Counted from the stretch's first letter, positions 44,875-54,581 are shown. The stretch: 54,748 nucleotides of DNA from Vibrio sp. Isolate32 (GCF_022397955.1 NZ_JAKEUQ010000028.1:1-54748); one strand, 5' to 3'. Notes: generated by a model from the letters alone, not told the origin. Numbers and translations are program-made.

Positions 44875-46128
44875 TTACTCCGGAAGAATGTTTTCAAGTT
44901 CCCACAAGCTCGTGAGCTCTTCGCGCTGACGAACTAGATGAGTTTTGTAGCCATCAACCATCACTTCAGCCGCACGCGAACGAGTGTTGTAGTTAGATGA
45001 CATTACAAAGCCATAAGCACCAGCAGAGCGAACCGCAAGCAAATCGCCCTCTTCAAGCACCAAGTCGCGGTCTTTACCTAAGAAGTCACCTGTTTCACAG
45101 ATAGGGCCAACCAAATCGTACGTTACCGCTTCGCCTTGGCGAGGGTTGACTGGGACAATATCTTGCCACGCTTGGTAAAGCGCTGGACGCATCAGATCGT
45201 TCATTGCTGCATCGATAATGGCAAAGTTCTTGTGCTCTGTTGGCTTGAGGAACTCAACTTTCGTTAATAATACACCAGCGTTAGCAGCAATCGCTCTTCC
45301 AGGCTCGAAAATCAGCTCTAGATCAGAATGATTGTCTAGGCGAGCCAATAGCGCTTTCGCGTAATCTGAAGGCTGTGGTGGCAGTTCATCACGATAAACC
45401 ACGCCCAAACCACCACCAACATCAAGGTGCTTAATGTTAATACCATCAGCACGCAGTTGGTCGATCAGGGCAAGTAAACGGTCAGTCGCATCAATGAAAG
45501 GTTCGATGTCAGTCAATTGAGAACCGATGTGGCAATCAATACCGTGGATAGACAAGTGTTCTAGTGTTTGTGCAAAAGCGTAAACAGCAGGAGCACGGTC
45601 GAAGGCAATACCAAATTTGTTATCACGCAGACCCGTCGAAATATAAGGGTGAGTATTCGCATCAACATCTGGGTTGATACGCAGTGAAATCGGCGCCTTA
45701 ACACCAAGCTCACCAGCCACTTTGTTCAGTCGCTCTAGCTCTGGCTCAGACTCTACGTTGAAACACTTAATGTTCAACTCAAGCGCACGTTTCATTTCAG
45801 CAGCTGTTTTGCCGACACCAGAGAACACAACTTTCGCTGGATCGCCACCTGCTGCTACTACACGCTCTAGCTCACCACCAGAAACGATATCAAAGCCAGA
45901 ACCTAATCGTGCCAGAGTATTCAATACGCCAAGGTTCGAGTTCGCTTTAACGGCATAACACACCAAGTGTGGATGCTCACCAACCGATGAATCGAATGCA
46001 TTCCAGTGGCGTTCTAATGTAGCGCGAGAATATACATACAGCGGCGTACCATATTGCTCCGCGAGTTGTGAAAGTGCGACGTCCTCAGCCCAAAGCTGGC
46101 CATCTTCCTGATAATTGAAGTAATCCAA
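44875..46128 (-). CDS. lysA: Diaminopimelate decarboxylase
   Basis: PLP enzyme making lysine from meso-diaminopimelate. 417 residues. The PLP lysine is Lys61 in CYAVKANSN, the phosphate-binding glycine loop is HLDVGGGLGV, and GPICETGDFLG carries the active-site cysteine from the partner subunit. The start is TTG 46128 with AAGGGAT upstream. It is 44 bp downstream of lptM. Confidence 0.97.
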   Translation of the reverse strand: MDYFNYQEDGQLWAEDVALSQLAEQYGTPLYVYSRATLERHWNAFDSSVGEHPHLVCYAVKANSNLGVLNTLARLGSGFDIVSGGELERVVAAGGDPAKVVFSGVGKTAAEMKRALELNIKCFNVESEPELERLNKVAGELGVKAPISLRINPDVDANTHPYISTGLRDNKFGIAFDRAPAVYAFAQTLEHLSIHGIDCHIGSQLTDIEPFIDATDRLLALIDQLRADGINIKHLDVGGGLGVVYRDELPPQPSDYAKALLARLDNHSDLELIFEPGRAIAANAGVLLTKVEFLKPTEHKNFAIIDAAMNDLMRPALYQAWQDIVPVNPRQGEAVTYDLVGPICETGDFLGKDRDLVLEEGDLLAVRSAGAYGFVMSSNYNTRSRAAEVMVDGYKTHLVRQREELTSLWELENILPE

Positions 46129-46172
46129 AGTTCTTATCCCTTATAAATAACGATTTCTGCGTGTTTCACTTA

Positions 46173-46286
46173 TTATGATTGTTCAGTCTGCTGAACTTCA
46201 TCAGGATCGTATAACGGACCCGTTTGACCACAACCAGAAAGTCCAATAACGGACAGCATAAACAGAGCGGTAATTAATTTTTTCAT
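46173..46286 (-). CDS. lptM: LPS translocon maturation chaperone LptM (YifL)
   Basis: 37-residue lipoprotein: a hydrophobic signal (MKKLITALFMLSVIGLSGC), lipidated Cys19, then the family motif GQTGPLYDP. In E. coli LptM helps LptD/LptE mature to the native disulfide form. The tail is shorter than in E. coli. The frame opens earlier (46385) but only the ATG at 46286 gives a signal peptide. First gene of the lysA-dapF unit, divergent from cyaY by 75 bp. Confidence 0.92.
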   Translation of the reverse strand: MKKLITALFMLSVIGLSGCGQTGPLYDPDEVQQTEQS

Positions 46287-46361
46287 TTTGCATATCGTGA
46301 TTATTAACTCAATGCCCCCTATAATCGCACCACACTCAGGAAAAGCAATAGGATAGAAAGG

Positions 46362-46676
46362 ATGAACGAGACTGAATTTCATCAACTAGTCGATATACAG
46401 ATGCAAAACATCGAAGAAGCTATCGACGATTCAGAGGCAGATATTGATTACGAAGTGACTGGTAACGTGATGACGCTAGAGTTTGAGAACCGCAGCCAAA
46501 TCATTATTAACCGCCAAGAACCAATGAAAGAAATCTGGTTAGCGTCTAAATCTGGAGGCTTTCACTTCAAACTAATCGACGACAAGTGGACATGTTCTAA
46601 GACGGGCATGGAGCTATTTGAGATGGTTAAAAAAGAATGCGTGAAGCACGCAGGTGAAGAGATCGATTGGGTCTAA
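46362..46676 (+). CDS. cyaY: Frataxin homologue CyaY
   Basis: 104 residues; iron-binding regulator of IscS-based Fe-S cluster assembly. The acidic first helix IEEAIDDSEADIDYE forms the iron-binding ridge, and the sheet contains NRQEPMKEIWLASKSGGFHF. Its position beside cyaA, convergent, is conserved in enterics. Confidence 0.96.
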   Translation: MNETEFHQLVDIQMQNIEEAIDDSEADIDYEVTGNVMTLEFENRSQIIINRQEPMKEIWLASKSGGFHFKLIDDKWTCSKTGMELFEMVKKECVKHAGEEIDWV

Positions 46677-46694
46677 TCATTTGTAAGCAAAACT

Positions 46695-46724
46695 AAAAAG
46701 GAGTGAATCAATCACTCCTTTTTT
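46695..46724. terminator. Bidirectional terminator cyaY / cyaA
   Basis: AAAAAGGAGTGA / TCACTCCTTTTTT with a 5-base loop between convergent genes. Confidence 0.92.
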
Positions 46725-46746
46725 AATATCAATCAGTCTAAATAAA

Positions 46747-49275
46747 CTAGATGTTAACTATCTTTGAGCTCCGAGAAGCTAACGTAGCATCGTTACGATA
46801 AGGCACAACATAAGAGTTGCCCTCTTCTGGGTGAACGATTTGGTAGTACTGAGGCAAGTTAAAGTTGATCAATTTAGATGACATCTTCGATTCATCTTTT
46901 ACCGATGTGTAGAAGGTGTTCACACTTGCGATCATCTCATCTTTTTCACCACTGTACTGGTGATAGGCTTCAACCTGGTTCGACTCGTCCAATACATAAA
47001 TATTGAAACCTTTGTCGGTATCTTCAAAGAAGAACTGAATTAAGCCCTCACTCGCAAAGCCGTCCACCACTTCTGGCAGTTGATACTCTTGCTCTTTATC
47101 GAGCATCAGCAAAGGTGAACCCTTCAACTTATTGGTTGAGATACTACAATAGAAATCGACCGAATTTTCCAACTTCTGTACCGACACACCGCGACGCTCA
47201 AAGAACAGACCAAACATTTTATTGGCTAAGCGAATAGCCTTAAAGCGGCGGCGCTTCTCGGGTTCAATTGGTTTCAATCGTAAGTCGATACACTCAGCAA
47301 GCAGTTGATACACCATGTTACGCATGACACCACGTAAATTTTTGCTGTAACAGAATACATCGACCGACTCTGGCGGCAACGCATCTTGGTGCATTTTGCC
47401 AAGAACCGTCTTAAGTGCGTCTAGCATTGCTGTATCACCTTGGAAATGAAGCGTACGAACCTCATGCCAAGAGTTACGATAAACCAGATCAACACTTCCG
47501 ACTAAGCTCTTACCTTCTTCACCAAAGCTGAAGATATCTGCATTCTTGAGATCCACTTTTAATGCACGACCACTTAATTCAGAAGTCGGGTCATTTTCAA
47601 AGTTGATGAACATCGCCAGCTGGCTAATCTCACATGGGCTAGCCAGGGCCTGCATACTCGGGCGGCGCTTACGCAGAGAGAAGGTATTACGAAGGTCACT
47701 CACCATTTGATAGAACTTATCGATATCAATATGGGCATCACGAACCACAGAGTGCAGACGTGTCGACTCAGTAATCAAACCATTAAAGAACGACCAAGCC
47801 ACCAACTTACTTAAATACTCATGATGCTCAAGCGAACGTTGACCAAGAATACGGTGCGCGATCAACGGCTGCTTGTACAAGTACCAACCCGCTTTATTGG
47901 ATTGTCCTTGGCAAACTTCAATAAAGCTCAAGTCTGGCTCATGAAGATCGGGAGAAATTTGCGGATTCAGCAGCGTGACTTTACCCGGCAATACCTCAAA
48001 CGCAGCATAAAGCTTACGTGCCAAGATACTGATATCTTGTGGGCTGATTGCCGAAGTAATGTCGTTACGACGTGCAAATTGAATCAGATTACGATAGCTC
48101 AGCATCAAGGCATCAAGTAACGCATGGTGCACCACTTTCACCTGCTCAACCTTCCAGTTACGGCGATTGTCGAGCTCGGCAATGGTTTCTTGCCCCCAAT
48201 TCCAAGATTTAGTCATCTCAGTTAGGGCTTCACGACGCCACGCAACAGAACCAATGCCAGCTTCACGCGACAATTTCTCGTGGGTCTTAAGGTAGAAACA
48301 GCGCCTCACCAAGTCCAAGCGAGTGTGGTCGTTGATACGTTCTAGATAGCGCGTTACCTTCTCTAGCATCAGATAGTAGCTATCCATACCATACAGATCA
48401 GGTTCATCCGCGAAGAAGCGACGCTTAGTATCAATACTCAGTAGTTGAGTGTTGGGGTATTCCCATGAATAAGCTTCTAGCAAGATCGCCTTTAACACCG
48501 ATTTATACGGTGAGTCGATACTTTTGTAGAGCTGCCACAGGTTAGAACCGAAGTACTCTTCAGCAGGGATACGATTTAGCTTGCCGAAATCAATCCACTG
48601 CGAACAATCAAGGTAGCCATCTTGGCACAAGCCCTGAACATATTCGTCATAGCACTCTTCCATTTCTGGCGGAATGATCTGCCACAACAGGCGTTGTCCA
48701 GCTAAACGAACGGCAGAACGGTAGAACTCATCAAGTAACAGCAAGTGCTGAGAAGAGCCACAGTTATCACCGGTCATCTCTTCAGAATGATTTGAACGGA
48801 AACGCTCTTCATCCATTAAAAAGAAGTTAGCTTCAACACCTAAGCTCTCAGCCCAGTCGGTAATCAAAAGACATTTATTGGTTAGGCTATCGCGCGCTGG
48901 GCCATCCATATCCGAAGATACACACACCCAGATATCGAGGTCACTTGAAGTACTTTGACCAATAGAAGAGGTACTGCCCATGGTGTACAAACCAAGAATT
49001 GCGGGCTCAGCAGCCTCGGTGAGTTTTCCACCCAGCGTTAATTCGGTATCAGAGACAAATTGCTTTTGGAATTCATTAAGTGTGAAGCTACGAATTCCAA
49101 AAGGAACTTGTTGGTCATAATAACCAGGCATCATCGGGTGATTGAAATGAAGCAATGCGGGAATAAGATTGAATACTCGTTGACCTTGCACATTCATCAA
49201 CGCCAACGCACGATCAATGCGCTGCTGATTTAGATTGTCTAATCGTTGAATCAAAGTTTGAGTGTAAGCCTGCAA
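46747..49275 (-). CDS. cyaA: Class I adenylate cyclase
   Basis: 842 residues; makes cAMP for CRP-dependent regulation. The catalytic N-terminal half has the nucleotidyltransferase-like GSTSSIGQSTSSDLDIWVCV (from about residue 103). The C-terminal half, which responds to the glucose PTS (EIIA-Glc), is complete. The start codon is TTG (49275) after AAGGA at eight bases. E. coli cyaA also starts with UUG, which limits synthesis. A candidate CRP site lies upstream. Confidence 0.96.
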   Translation of the reverse strand: MQAYTQTLIQRLDNLNQQRIDRALALMNVQGQRVFNLIPALLHFNHPMMPGYYDQQVPFGIRSFTLNEFQKQFVSDTELTLGGKLTEAAEPAILGLYTMGSTSSIGQSTSSDLDIWVCVSSDMDGPARDSLTNKCLLITDWAESLGVEANFFLMDEERFRSNHSEEMTGDNCGSSQHLLLLDEFYRSAVRLAGQRLLWQIIPPEMEECYDEYVQGLCQDGYLDCSQWIDFGKLNRIPAEEYFGSNLWQLYKSIDSPYKSVLKAILLEAYSWEYPNTQLLSIDTKRRFFADEPDLYGMDSYYLMLEKVTRYLERINDHTRLDLVRRCFYLKTHEKLSREAGIGSVAWRREALTEMTKSWNWGQETIAELDNRRNWKVEQVKVVHHALLDALMLSYRNLIQFARRNDITSAISPQDISILARKLYAAFEVLPGKVTLLNPQISPDLHEPDLSFIEVCQGQSNKAGWYLYKQPLIAHRILGQRSLEHHEYLSKLVAWSFFNGLITESTRLHSVVRDAHIDIDKFYQMVSDLRNTFSLRKRRPSMQALASPCEISQLAMFINFENDPTSELSGRALKVDLKNADIFSFGEEGKSLVGSVDLVYRNSWHEVRTLHFQGDTAMLDALKTVLGKMHQDALPPESVDVFCYSKNLRGVMRNMVYQLLAECIDLRLKPIEPEKRRRFKAIRLANKMFGLFFERRGVSVQKLENSVDFYCSISTNKLKGSPLLMLDKEQEYQLPEVVDGFASEGLIQFFFEDTDKGFNIYVLDESNQVEAYHQYSGEKDEMIASVNTFYTSVKDESKMSSKLINFNLPQYYQIVHPEEGNSYVVPYRNDATLASRSSKIVNI

Positions 49276-49451
49276 GGTAAGTCCTTGGTTTGAGGTTAAG
49301 TGCAGTTCTGTTTAGTTACCGAACGAAAGCAGCAACAAAACGTGATCAATCTAACACTTTCACCCTTAATGGTAAAGCAAAGGAACCCTTCATACTGGTC
49401 AATTCCTTAATGACAGAAAGTTAAACTCACGACGCCGTAGTGTCCTCTTTA

Positions 49452-49500
49452 TTGACTACTTCTAATAATAGCCCATATTTCAAATGAGATACCAATCACA
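49452..49500. promoter_or_regulatory. cyaA-hemC intergenic: candidate hemC promoter and CRP site
   Basis: In the 344-bp divergent spacer a plus-strand -35 TTGACT (49452-49457) and -10 CATATT (49474-49479, 16-bp spacer) could serve hemC. Directly after it TGAGATACCAATCACA (49485-49500) matches TGTGA-N6-TCACA at 9 of 10 positions. Feedback of cAMP-CRP on cyaA and an effect on hemC are plausible. The rest of the spacer shows nothing convincing. Confidence 0.5.
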
Positions 49501-49619
49501 CTATTTTAGTGAACTCATGAAAATCCTTCAGCTCTCAAAGTATCGAATGATCAAACAGTAAGAATTTTCGCCTCACAATGGTAGGATTAGACTATTACAG
49601 AACCTATATCGGAAACACC

Positions 49620-50558
49620 ATGACAAATTCAGCCCCCATCCGTATCGCGACCAGAAAAAGCCCTCTTGCCCTTTGGCAGGCATACTTTGTAAGGGATGCG
49701 CTTCAAGCTACTCACCCTGGTTTAGAGGTTGAGTTGGTAACTATGGTGACCAAAGGTGACATCATCCTAGACACTCCGCTAGCTAAAGTGGGTGGTAAAG
49801 GTCTATTCGTTAAGGAACTTGAAGTAGCGATGCTAGAAGGTCGAGCAGACCTAGCTGTTCACTCAATGAAAGATGTACCTGTCAACTTCCCTGAAGGTCT
49901 AGGCCTGGTAACTATCTGTGAACGTGAAGATCCTCGTGATGCTTTCGTCTCAAATACTTACAACAATATCAACGAACTACCACAAGGCGCAGTCGTGGGT
50001 ACATGTAGCCTGCGTCGCCAATGTCAGCTACTGGAATACCGCCCAGACTTAATCATCAAAGAACTGCGCGGCAACGTAGGTACTCGTCTAGGTAAACTCG
50101 ATGATGGTCAATACGATGCCATCGTCCTAGCGGCAGCTGGCCTTAAGCGACTAAAGCTAGAAGAGCGTATACGTAGCTTCATCGAACCAGAACAGTCTCT
50201 ACCTGCTGTTGGCCAAGGCGCAGTTGGTATTGAGTGCCGTCTTGATGATGAACGATTGATTAAACTTCTTGAGCCTCTAAACGATGAAGATACTGCTGAC
50301 CGTGTATTGTGCGAGCGCTCAATGAACCTAACATTAGAAGGTGGTTGTCAGGTACCTATCGGTAGTTACTCTCTATTAGACGGCGACAACATCTGGCTAC
50401 GTGCATTAGTTGGTGAACCGGACGGCTCTAAAATGGTTCGTGGTGAGATCTCTGGTCCTCGTAAGGAGGCTGAAGCTCTTGGCGTTACTCTGGCAAATGA
50501 ATTGCTAGATAATGGTGCACGAGAAATCTTAACCAAGCTCTACGCTGACCAAGAATAA
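49620..50558 (+). CDS. hemC: Porphobilinogen deaminase
   Basis: Polymerises four porphobilinogen into hydroxymethylbilane in haem synthesis. 312 residues from ATG 49620, which has GGAA upstream; the frame opens 42 bases earlier, but those residues do not match the family. Visible: IRIATRKSPLALWQA, VHSMKDVP, the arginine-rich GTCSLRRQ, and the dipyrromethane-binding cysteine in LEGGCQVPIG. First gene of hemCDXY. Confidence 0.97.
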   Translation: MTNSAPIRIATRKSPLALWQAYFVRDALQATHPGLEVELVTMVTKGDIILDTPLAKVGGKGLFVKELEVAMLEGRADLAVHSMKDVPVNFPEGLGLVTICEREDPRDAFVSNTYNNINELPQGAVVGTCSLRRQCQLLEYRPDLIIKELRGNVGTRLGKLDDGQYDAIVLAAAGLKRLKLEERIRSFIEPEQSLPAVGQGAVGIECRLDDERLIKLLEPLNDEDTADRVLCERSMNLTLEGGCQVPIGSYSLLDGDNIWLRALVGEPDGSKMVRGEISGPRKEAEALGVTLANELLDNGAREILTKLYADQE

Positions 50559-50560
50559 TT

Positions 50561-51289
50561 ATGACCGTGTTGGTAACTCGTCCCGGTTCAGAGGGACAAT
50601 CGCTTTGCCAACAACTAGCGGATGAAGGGGTTCAAGCAATCCATCATCCGCTGATTCGTATCGTTGATAATCCAAACTCTGTGGGTTTAAGCACCCAGCT
50701 TAATAACAGCGATATCATTATTGCAGTTAGTCACCACGCAGTAATCGCGGCTCAAAACATCCTTTCTAAAACTTCGTCAATTTGGCCTACTTCGCCACTT
50801 TATCTTGGCGTTGGTCAAAAAACTGCGCATGTTTTAAGCAAAGCTTGTAAACAAAAAGTAAACTATCCTAAAGTTAGTGATAGTGAACATCTTCTTAAAC
50901 TTGCTGAACTTAATGGCGTAGAAAATAAATCCATTTTGATACTACGTGGGAATGGTGGGAGAGAGCTAATTAGGGATTCTTTGCTCAACCTTGGTGCACA
51001 AGTATCTTATTGTGAGACATACCGTAGAGAATATATTCCCATTAGCGACCACAATACCTATCAAACATGGATAAACAAAAAAACGTCCAAAGTTGTCATA
51101 ACTAGTCAGGAACAATTGGAGTACCTCTACTCAATTACCCCTGATGAGTATTTGACTTGGCTTTCAAAAAGACACCTATTTGTCCCAAGTCAGCGCATAG
51201 TAGAACGAGCACTACAACTCGGCTTCTCGAACGTGACCAATACTCACAGTGCTACGAATCAAATATTACTGGCTGCTCTCCAGCCCTAG
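50561..51289 (+). CDS. hemD: Uroporphyrinogen-III synthase
   Basis: 242 residues; closes and isomerises hydroxymethylbilane to uroporphyrinogen III. Poorly conserved family: VLVTRPGSEGQSLCQQLADEG at the N-terminus, AVSHHAV, ILRGNGGRELI in the middle and the YRRE motif are visible. It starts two bases after hemC. A+T content looks higher than in hemC. Confidence 0.94.
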   Translation: MTVLVTRPGSEGQSLCQQLADEGVQAIHHPLIRIVDNPNSVGLSTQLNNSDIIIAVSHHAVIAAQNILSKTSSIWPTSPLYLGVGQKTAHVLSKACKQKVNYPKVSDSEHLLKLAELNGVENKSILILRGNGGRELIRDSLLNLGAQVSYCETYRREYIPISDHNTYQTWINKKTSKVVITSQEQLEYLYSITPDEYLTWLSKRHLFVPSQRIVERALQLGFSNVTNTHSATNQILLAALQP

Positions 51290-51308
51290 CTAGAAACAGG
51301 AAATAAGC

Positions 51309-52526
51309 ATGACAAGCAAAAAAAATAATGAGCATATTGAACCTGAACAGAACCAAGATACTCAGCCAGTAGCGACCAAAGACGAAACAGCTGAATTAAA
51401 AGAAACAGAACCAAAGCTTAATGCTCCTGCATCGAATAAGACTCACAATGAGCAGCTTCAAGCCGATCACAAAGAACAAATTGAAAAAGCAGAGAAACAA
51501 GGCAAGCGCGGTGTGAAATTTGGCGCTATCGCTATCGCAATTTCTATTATTTTCAGCGGCGGTATAGCCTTCCAAATGCAGAAAAAGAGTGCTGAATATT
51601 CAGATCAAATCGCAGCACTTCAAGCCCAGCTGCAAAATACTCAATCAGCAGTAAATAAAGACCTACAAGCCATCAAGCAAGAGACTATTCAAGAAGCATC
51701 ACATGCGGTAGAGAAAACTCAGGTTGTACAATCTCAACAACAAAAGAGCATTCAAAGCCTACAGTTAGCGGTAGCTGATGTGAAAGGTCGTCGTCCGAAT
51801 GACTGGCTGCTTGCAGAAGCCGATTACCTAGTAAAACTAGCTGGCCGTAAACTATTCCTTGAGCATGATGCTGTTAGCGCAACCAAACTAATGGAAAGTG
51901 CCGATCAGCGTATCGCTGCACTCAACGATCCAAGCCTAGTTTCTCTACGTCAGTCTATGACAAATGACATCACTAAGCTTCGTACTATTACTCTGATCGA
52001 CCGCGATGGCTTAGTCCTGCGCATCACAAGTCTTCAGCAACAAGTCGATAAACTACCTCTGGCGAATGCGATTCTTCCTGAGGCTGAAGTCGTCGAGAAA
52101 AAAGCCGTATCTCAAGACATCAATGATTGGCAAAGCAACCTGATGACGTCGATGAAAGACTTCTCCGAAAACTTCATCACTTTCCGTAGCCGAGATGGCG
52201 AGGTTACCCCTCTACTATCACCAGAACAGCACTTCTACCTGCGTGAAAACATCAAAGGTAAGCTGGAAACCGCAATTCGTGCAGTCTACAAAGAGCAAGG
52301 TGAAGTTTATAGCTCAGCTCTAAAGACAGCTAACGAGTGGTCTAAGTCGTACCTAAACCAAGATGACAATTCAGTTATCGAGTTTGAGAAGGCTATCAAA
52401 CAGCTAAGCGAACAAAACATCATCGTTAAATACCCTGTGAAACTTGAGTCTCAGAACCAGTTGTCTGATGTGATTCGTGAACGTCTACGCCGTGAGGTGA
52501 CGGTAATGACCTCGGAGGAGAAATAA
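51309..52526 (+). CDS. hemX: HemX membrane protein (uroporphyrinogen-III C-methyltransferase-like)
   Basis: 405 residues. A Glu/Lys/Gln-rich cytoplasmic N-terminus (1-70), one membrane helix (about 72-90), a periplasmic coiled coil (AALQAQLQNTQSAVNKDL) and an alpha-helical domain (NDWLLAEADYLVKLAGRKLFLEHD). Despite the common database name it lacks methyltransferase motifs. Its role in the haem operon is unclear. AGGA precedes the ATG. Confidence 0.92.
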   Translation: MTSKKNNEHIEPEQNQDTQPVATKDETAELKETEPKLNAPASNKTHNEQLQADHKEQIEKAEKQGKRGVKFGAIAIAISIIFSGGIAFQMQKKSAEYSDQIAALQAQLQNTQSAVNKDLQAIKQETIQEASHAVEKTQVVQSQQQKSIQSLQLAVADVKGRRPNDWLLAEADYLVKLAGRKLFLEHDAVSATKLMESADQRIAALNDPSLVSLRQSMTNDITKLRTITLIDRDGLVLRITSLQQQVDKLPLANAILPEAEVVEKKAVSQDINDWQSNLMTSMKDFSENFITFRSRDGEVTPLLSPEQHFYLRENIKGKLETAIRAVYKEQGEVYSSALKTANEWSKSYLNQDDNSVIEFEKAIKQLSEQNIIVKYPVKLESQNQLSDVIRERLRREVTVMTSEEK

Positions 52527-53707
52527 TGATTCGTTTAGTCTTTCTTTTCCTCGTTCTGGGTGCTGGTCTATTTGTCGGCACTCAGTTTTCAGGTCAACAA
52601 GGTTATGTACTCATCTCAATTGCCAATAAGACAATTGAGATGAGTGTGACCACACTGGCGATCTTTGTGATTGCACTTTTAGCGGCACTATTCGGCCTAG
52701 AATACCTCTTTAAAAAGCTGATTTACGCAAGTTCAACAACTTGGAATTGGTTCAGTGTTCGTAAACTAAAGCGTTCTCGTCGCTACACCAATGAAGGCAT
52801 CATCAAACTTCTTGAAGGTGATTGGAAAGGTGCAGAGAAGAAAGTCACACGTTGGGCTAACCACCACGACATGCCTCTGCTTTGTTACCTAGTGGCTTCT
52901 CAAGCAGCGCATGAGCAAGGTAACAATGCTGAACGCGATAAATACATCGAACTGGCTAGCCAACAAGATGATTCGCTGCTAGCAGTAGAGCTAACAAAAG
53001 CGAAACAGCAAATCAGTGAGTCAAACTATGAAGCTGCTTTCGATACGCTTTCTAGCTTAAAAGGTTCACATCCAAACAACACTGCGGTCCTAGGCTTACT
53101 AAAAGCGACCTACATGCAGCTTAAGTTGTGGCAACCATTGCTGGAACTAACGCCAAAGCTCGCTAAGAACAAGCTTCTAACTGCTGAGGAACAAAGTGAA
53201 TTAGAACAGAAGGCACAATGTGGTTTGCTTCACGATGTAGCACAACAACAAGGCAGCGAAGGCTTAATCAGCCACTGGAACAAGCTTCCAAGAAAACAAA
53301 AGCAAAGCCCACACCTTGTCTCTTGTTTCGTAAAACAACTGATCGCACGCAAAGCCGATGCAGAAGCTTTCACTGTTATCAAAGAGAACATTGCTAAAAT
53401 GGGTTCGAACGAGCTCTACATGCTACTTCCAGAGCTAAACCTTGCTGATCACCATCCAGTGGTTGTTATGCTAGAGCGCGCTATCAGTAAAGATAGCAAT
53501 AATGCAGAAGCACACAGTGCATTGGCTCAGTTCTATCTGAGAGAACAGAAGTGGGCAGAAGCACAAAATCACTTCGAGAAGGCTCTGGCACTTCGCTCAA
53601 ATGTATCAGATTACGGATACCTATCAGATGCACTAGAGAAGCAGAACTTAACCAAAGCAGCCCACGAGGTTTCTCGTAAGGCACTCGCTCTGGTTCAACC
53701 AGCTTAA
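52526..53707 (+). CDS. hemY: HemY TPR membrane protein
   Basis: 393 residues: two N-terminal membrane helices (about 1-25 and 40-62) and a TPR-rich cytoplasmic or periplasmic domain (including EAHSALAQFYLREQKWAEAQNHFEKAL). It is not the protoporphyrinogen oxidase of the same name. The start overlaps the hemX stop (TAATG) with GGAGGAG upstream. Last gene of hemCDXY; function unresolved. Confidence 0.94.
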   Translation: MIRLVFLFLVLGAGLFVGTQFSGQQGYVLISIANKTIEMSVTTLAIFVIALLAALFGLEYLFKKLIYASSTTWNWFSVRKLKRSRRYTNEGIIKLLEGDWKGAEKKVTRWANHHDMPLLCYLVASQAAHEQGNNAERDKYIELASQQDDSLLAVELTKAKQQISESNYEAAFDTLSSLKGSHPNNTAVLGLLKATYMQLKLWQPLLELTPKLAKNKLLTAEEQSELEQKAQCGLLHDVAQQQGSEGLISHWNKLPRKQKQSPHLVSCFVKQLIARKADAEAFTVIKENIAKMGSNELYMLLPELNLADHHPVVVMLERAISKDSNNAEAHSALAQFYLREQKWAEAQNHFEKALALRSNVSDYGYLSDALEKQNLTKAAHEVSRKALALVQPA

Positions 53708-53726
53708 ATCTCTCTGTATAAATAAG

Positions 53727-53753
53727 AAGCCGATGCCCAGCATCGGCTTTTTT
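53727..53753 (+). terminator. hemCDXY terminator
   Basis: GCCGATG / CATCGGC stem with 5-base loop then seven Ts, 20 bp after the hemY stop. Confidence 0.92.
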
Positions 53754-54463
53754 GTATCTATAAATTCCCTCTCAGTAAGCCCACCTCCAACAACCTCTCA
53801 TCTCACTTAATTAAGATTAAACAGCATCAAAAGATAACACTTCAATGAGGCCCCTCAATATCACATAGTGAAGCTTTAGTGCCAACTCTAATAAGAGCAT
53901 CAAAATAAGACACAAACACTTTAGGCACGATTAGAGGGAGTAGATATACACAAAAGACTGCCAGCCATATCTTCCATTTTAGGATAGATCGTATAGCGTC
54001 CAACCTCATAGCCTATTTGTTACCAGAAACGACAAAGACAAAGTAACTGTTAAGGCCAAAGCCTTCTAATCAAGATAAATTCAGGCGTCATTGAGGAGAA
54101 GCGCATTACAAAACTGATTACCAAGACGATAAGATCCTAGTCTTAAGGATTAGGCTTATGTTCAATTGTGTAATGAACAGGGAAGCGGGCTGAGCCTTTG
54201 CCGAATGCTTTCGACTGCAGCACTAGACATACAGTAAAGGCGCGCTATTTCTAGCGATGCTTCTTCATCAAAGTCGTAATGCTTAGGTTGTAAGCTAAGG
54301 AAGATTATTAGACAAAGAATAAATGACCAGTACCTAGAAACGACGAAAGCCTAGTCGCAAGACTAGGCTTTCTAAGGGTGTAATGTAGTTGAGTTATCAT
54401 TCTAGCTATTTACCAATCGGTTACTGAATATAGCCTGATACAACATACATTTTTGATAGATGT
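53754..54463. other. Gene-free spacer between hemCDXY and the rrn operon
   Basis: About 700 bp with no credible reading frame. It holds a perfect 12-bp stem GAAAGCCTAGTC / GACTAGGCTTTC (54345-54372) and a diverged copy of it with AAGATCCTAGTC and GGATTAGGCTT arms (54131-54157). Each is followed within about 20 bases by TGTAATG. The words GCTATTTCTAGC also occur both at about 54243 and in the rrn terminator. This looks like old duplication of rrn 3'-flanking sequence. Confidence 0.55.
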
Positions 54464-54495
54464 AAAAAAGCCCTGCTATTTCTAGCAGGGCTTTT
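54464..54495 (-). terminator. rrn operon terminator
   Basis: GCCCTGCTA (54470-54478) / TAGCAGGGC (54483-54491) with TTTC loop; on the minus strand six Ts follow. It lies 9 bp beyond the tRNA-Asp 3' end. Confidence 0.93.
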
Positions 54496-54504
54496 CTATA
54501 TAAG

Positions 54505-54581
54505 TGGCGGAGTGGACGGGACTCGAACCCGCGACCCCCGGCGTGACAGGCCGGTATTCTAACCAACTGAACTACCACTCC
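54505..54581 (-). tRNA. tRNA-Asp (anticodon GTC)
   Basis: 77 bases including encoded CCA. The acceptor stem GGAGTGG pairs with CCACTCC, the D-arm is AGTTCAGTTGGTT, the anticodon GTC sits in CCTGTCACG (complement of 54545-54547), and the T-loop GTTCGAGTC is present. It is close to E. coli tRNA-Asp. It ends an rRNA operon. Confidence 0.98.

Noticed and set aside
54131..54260. Degenerate tRNA or small RNA gene in the hemY-rrn spacer
   Set aside because: Hairpins are visible but no cloverleaf, T-loop GTTCGA motif or promoter could be found; described as spacer repeats instead.
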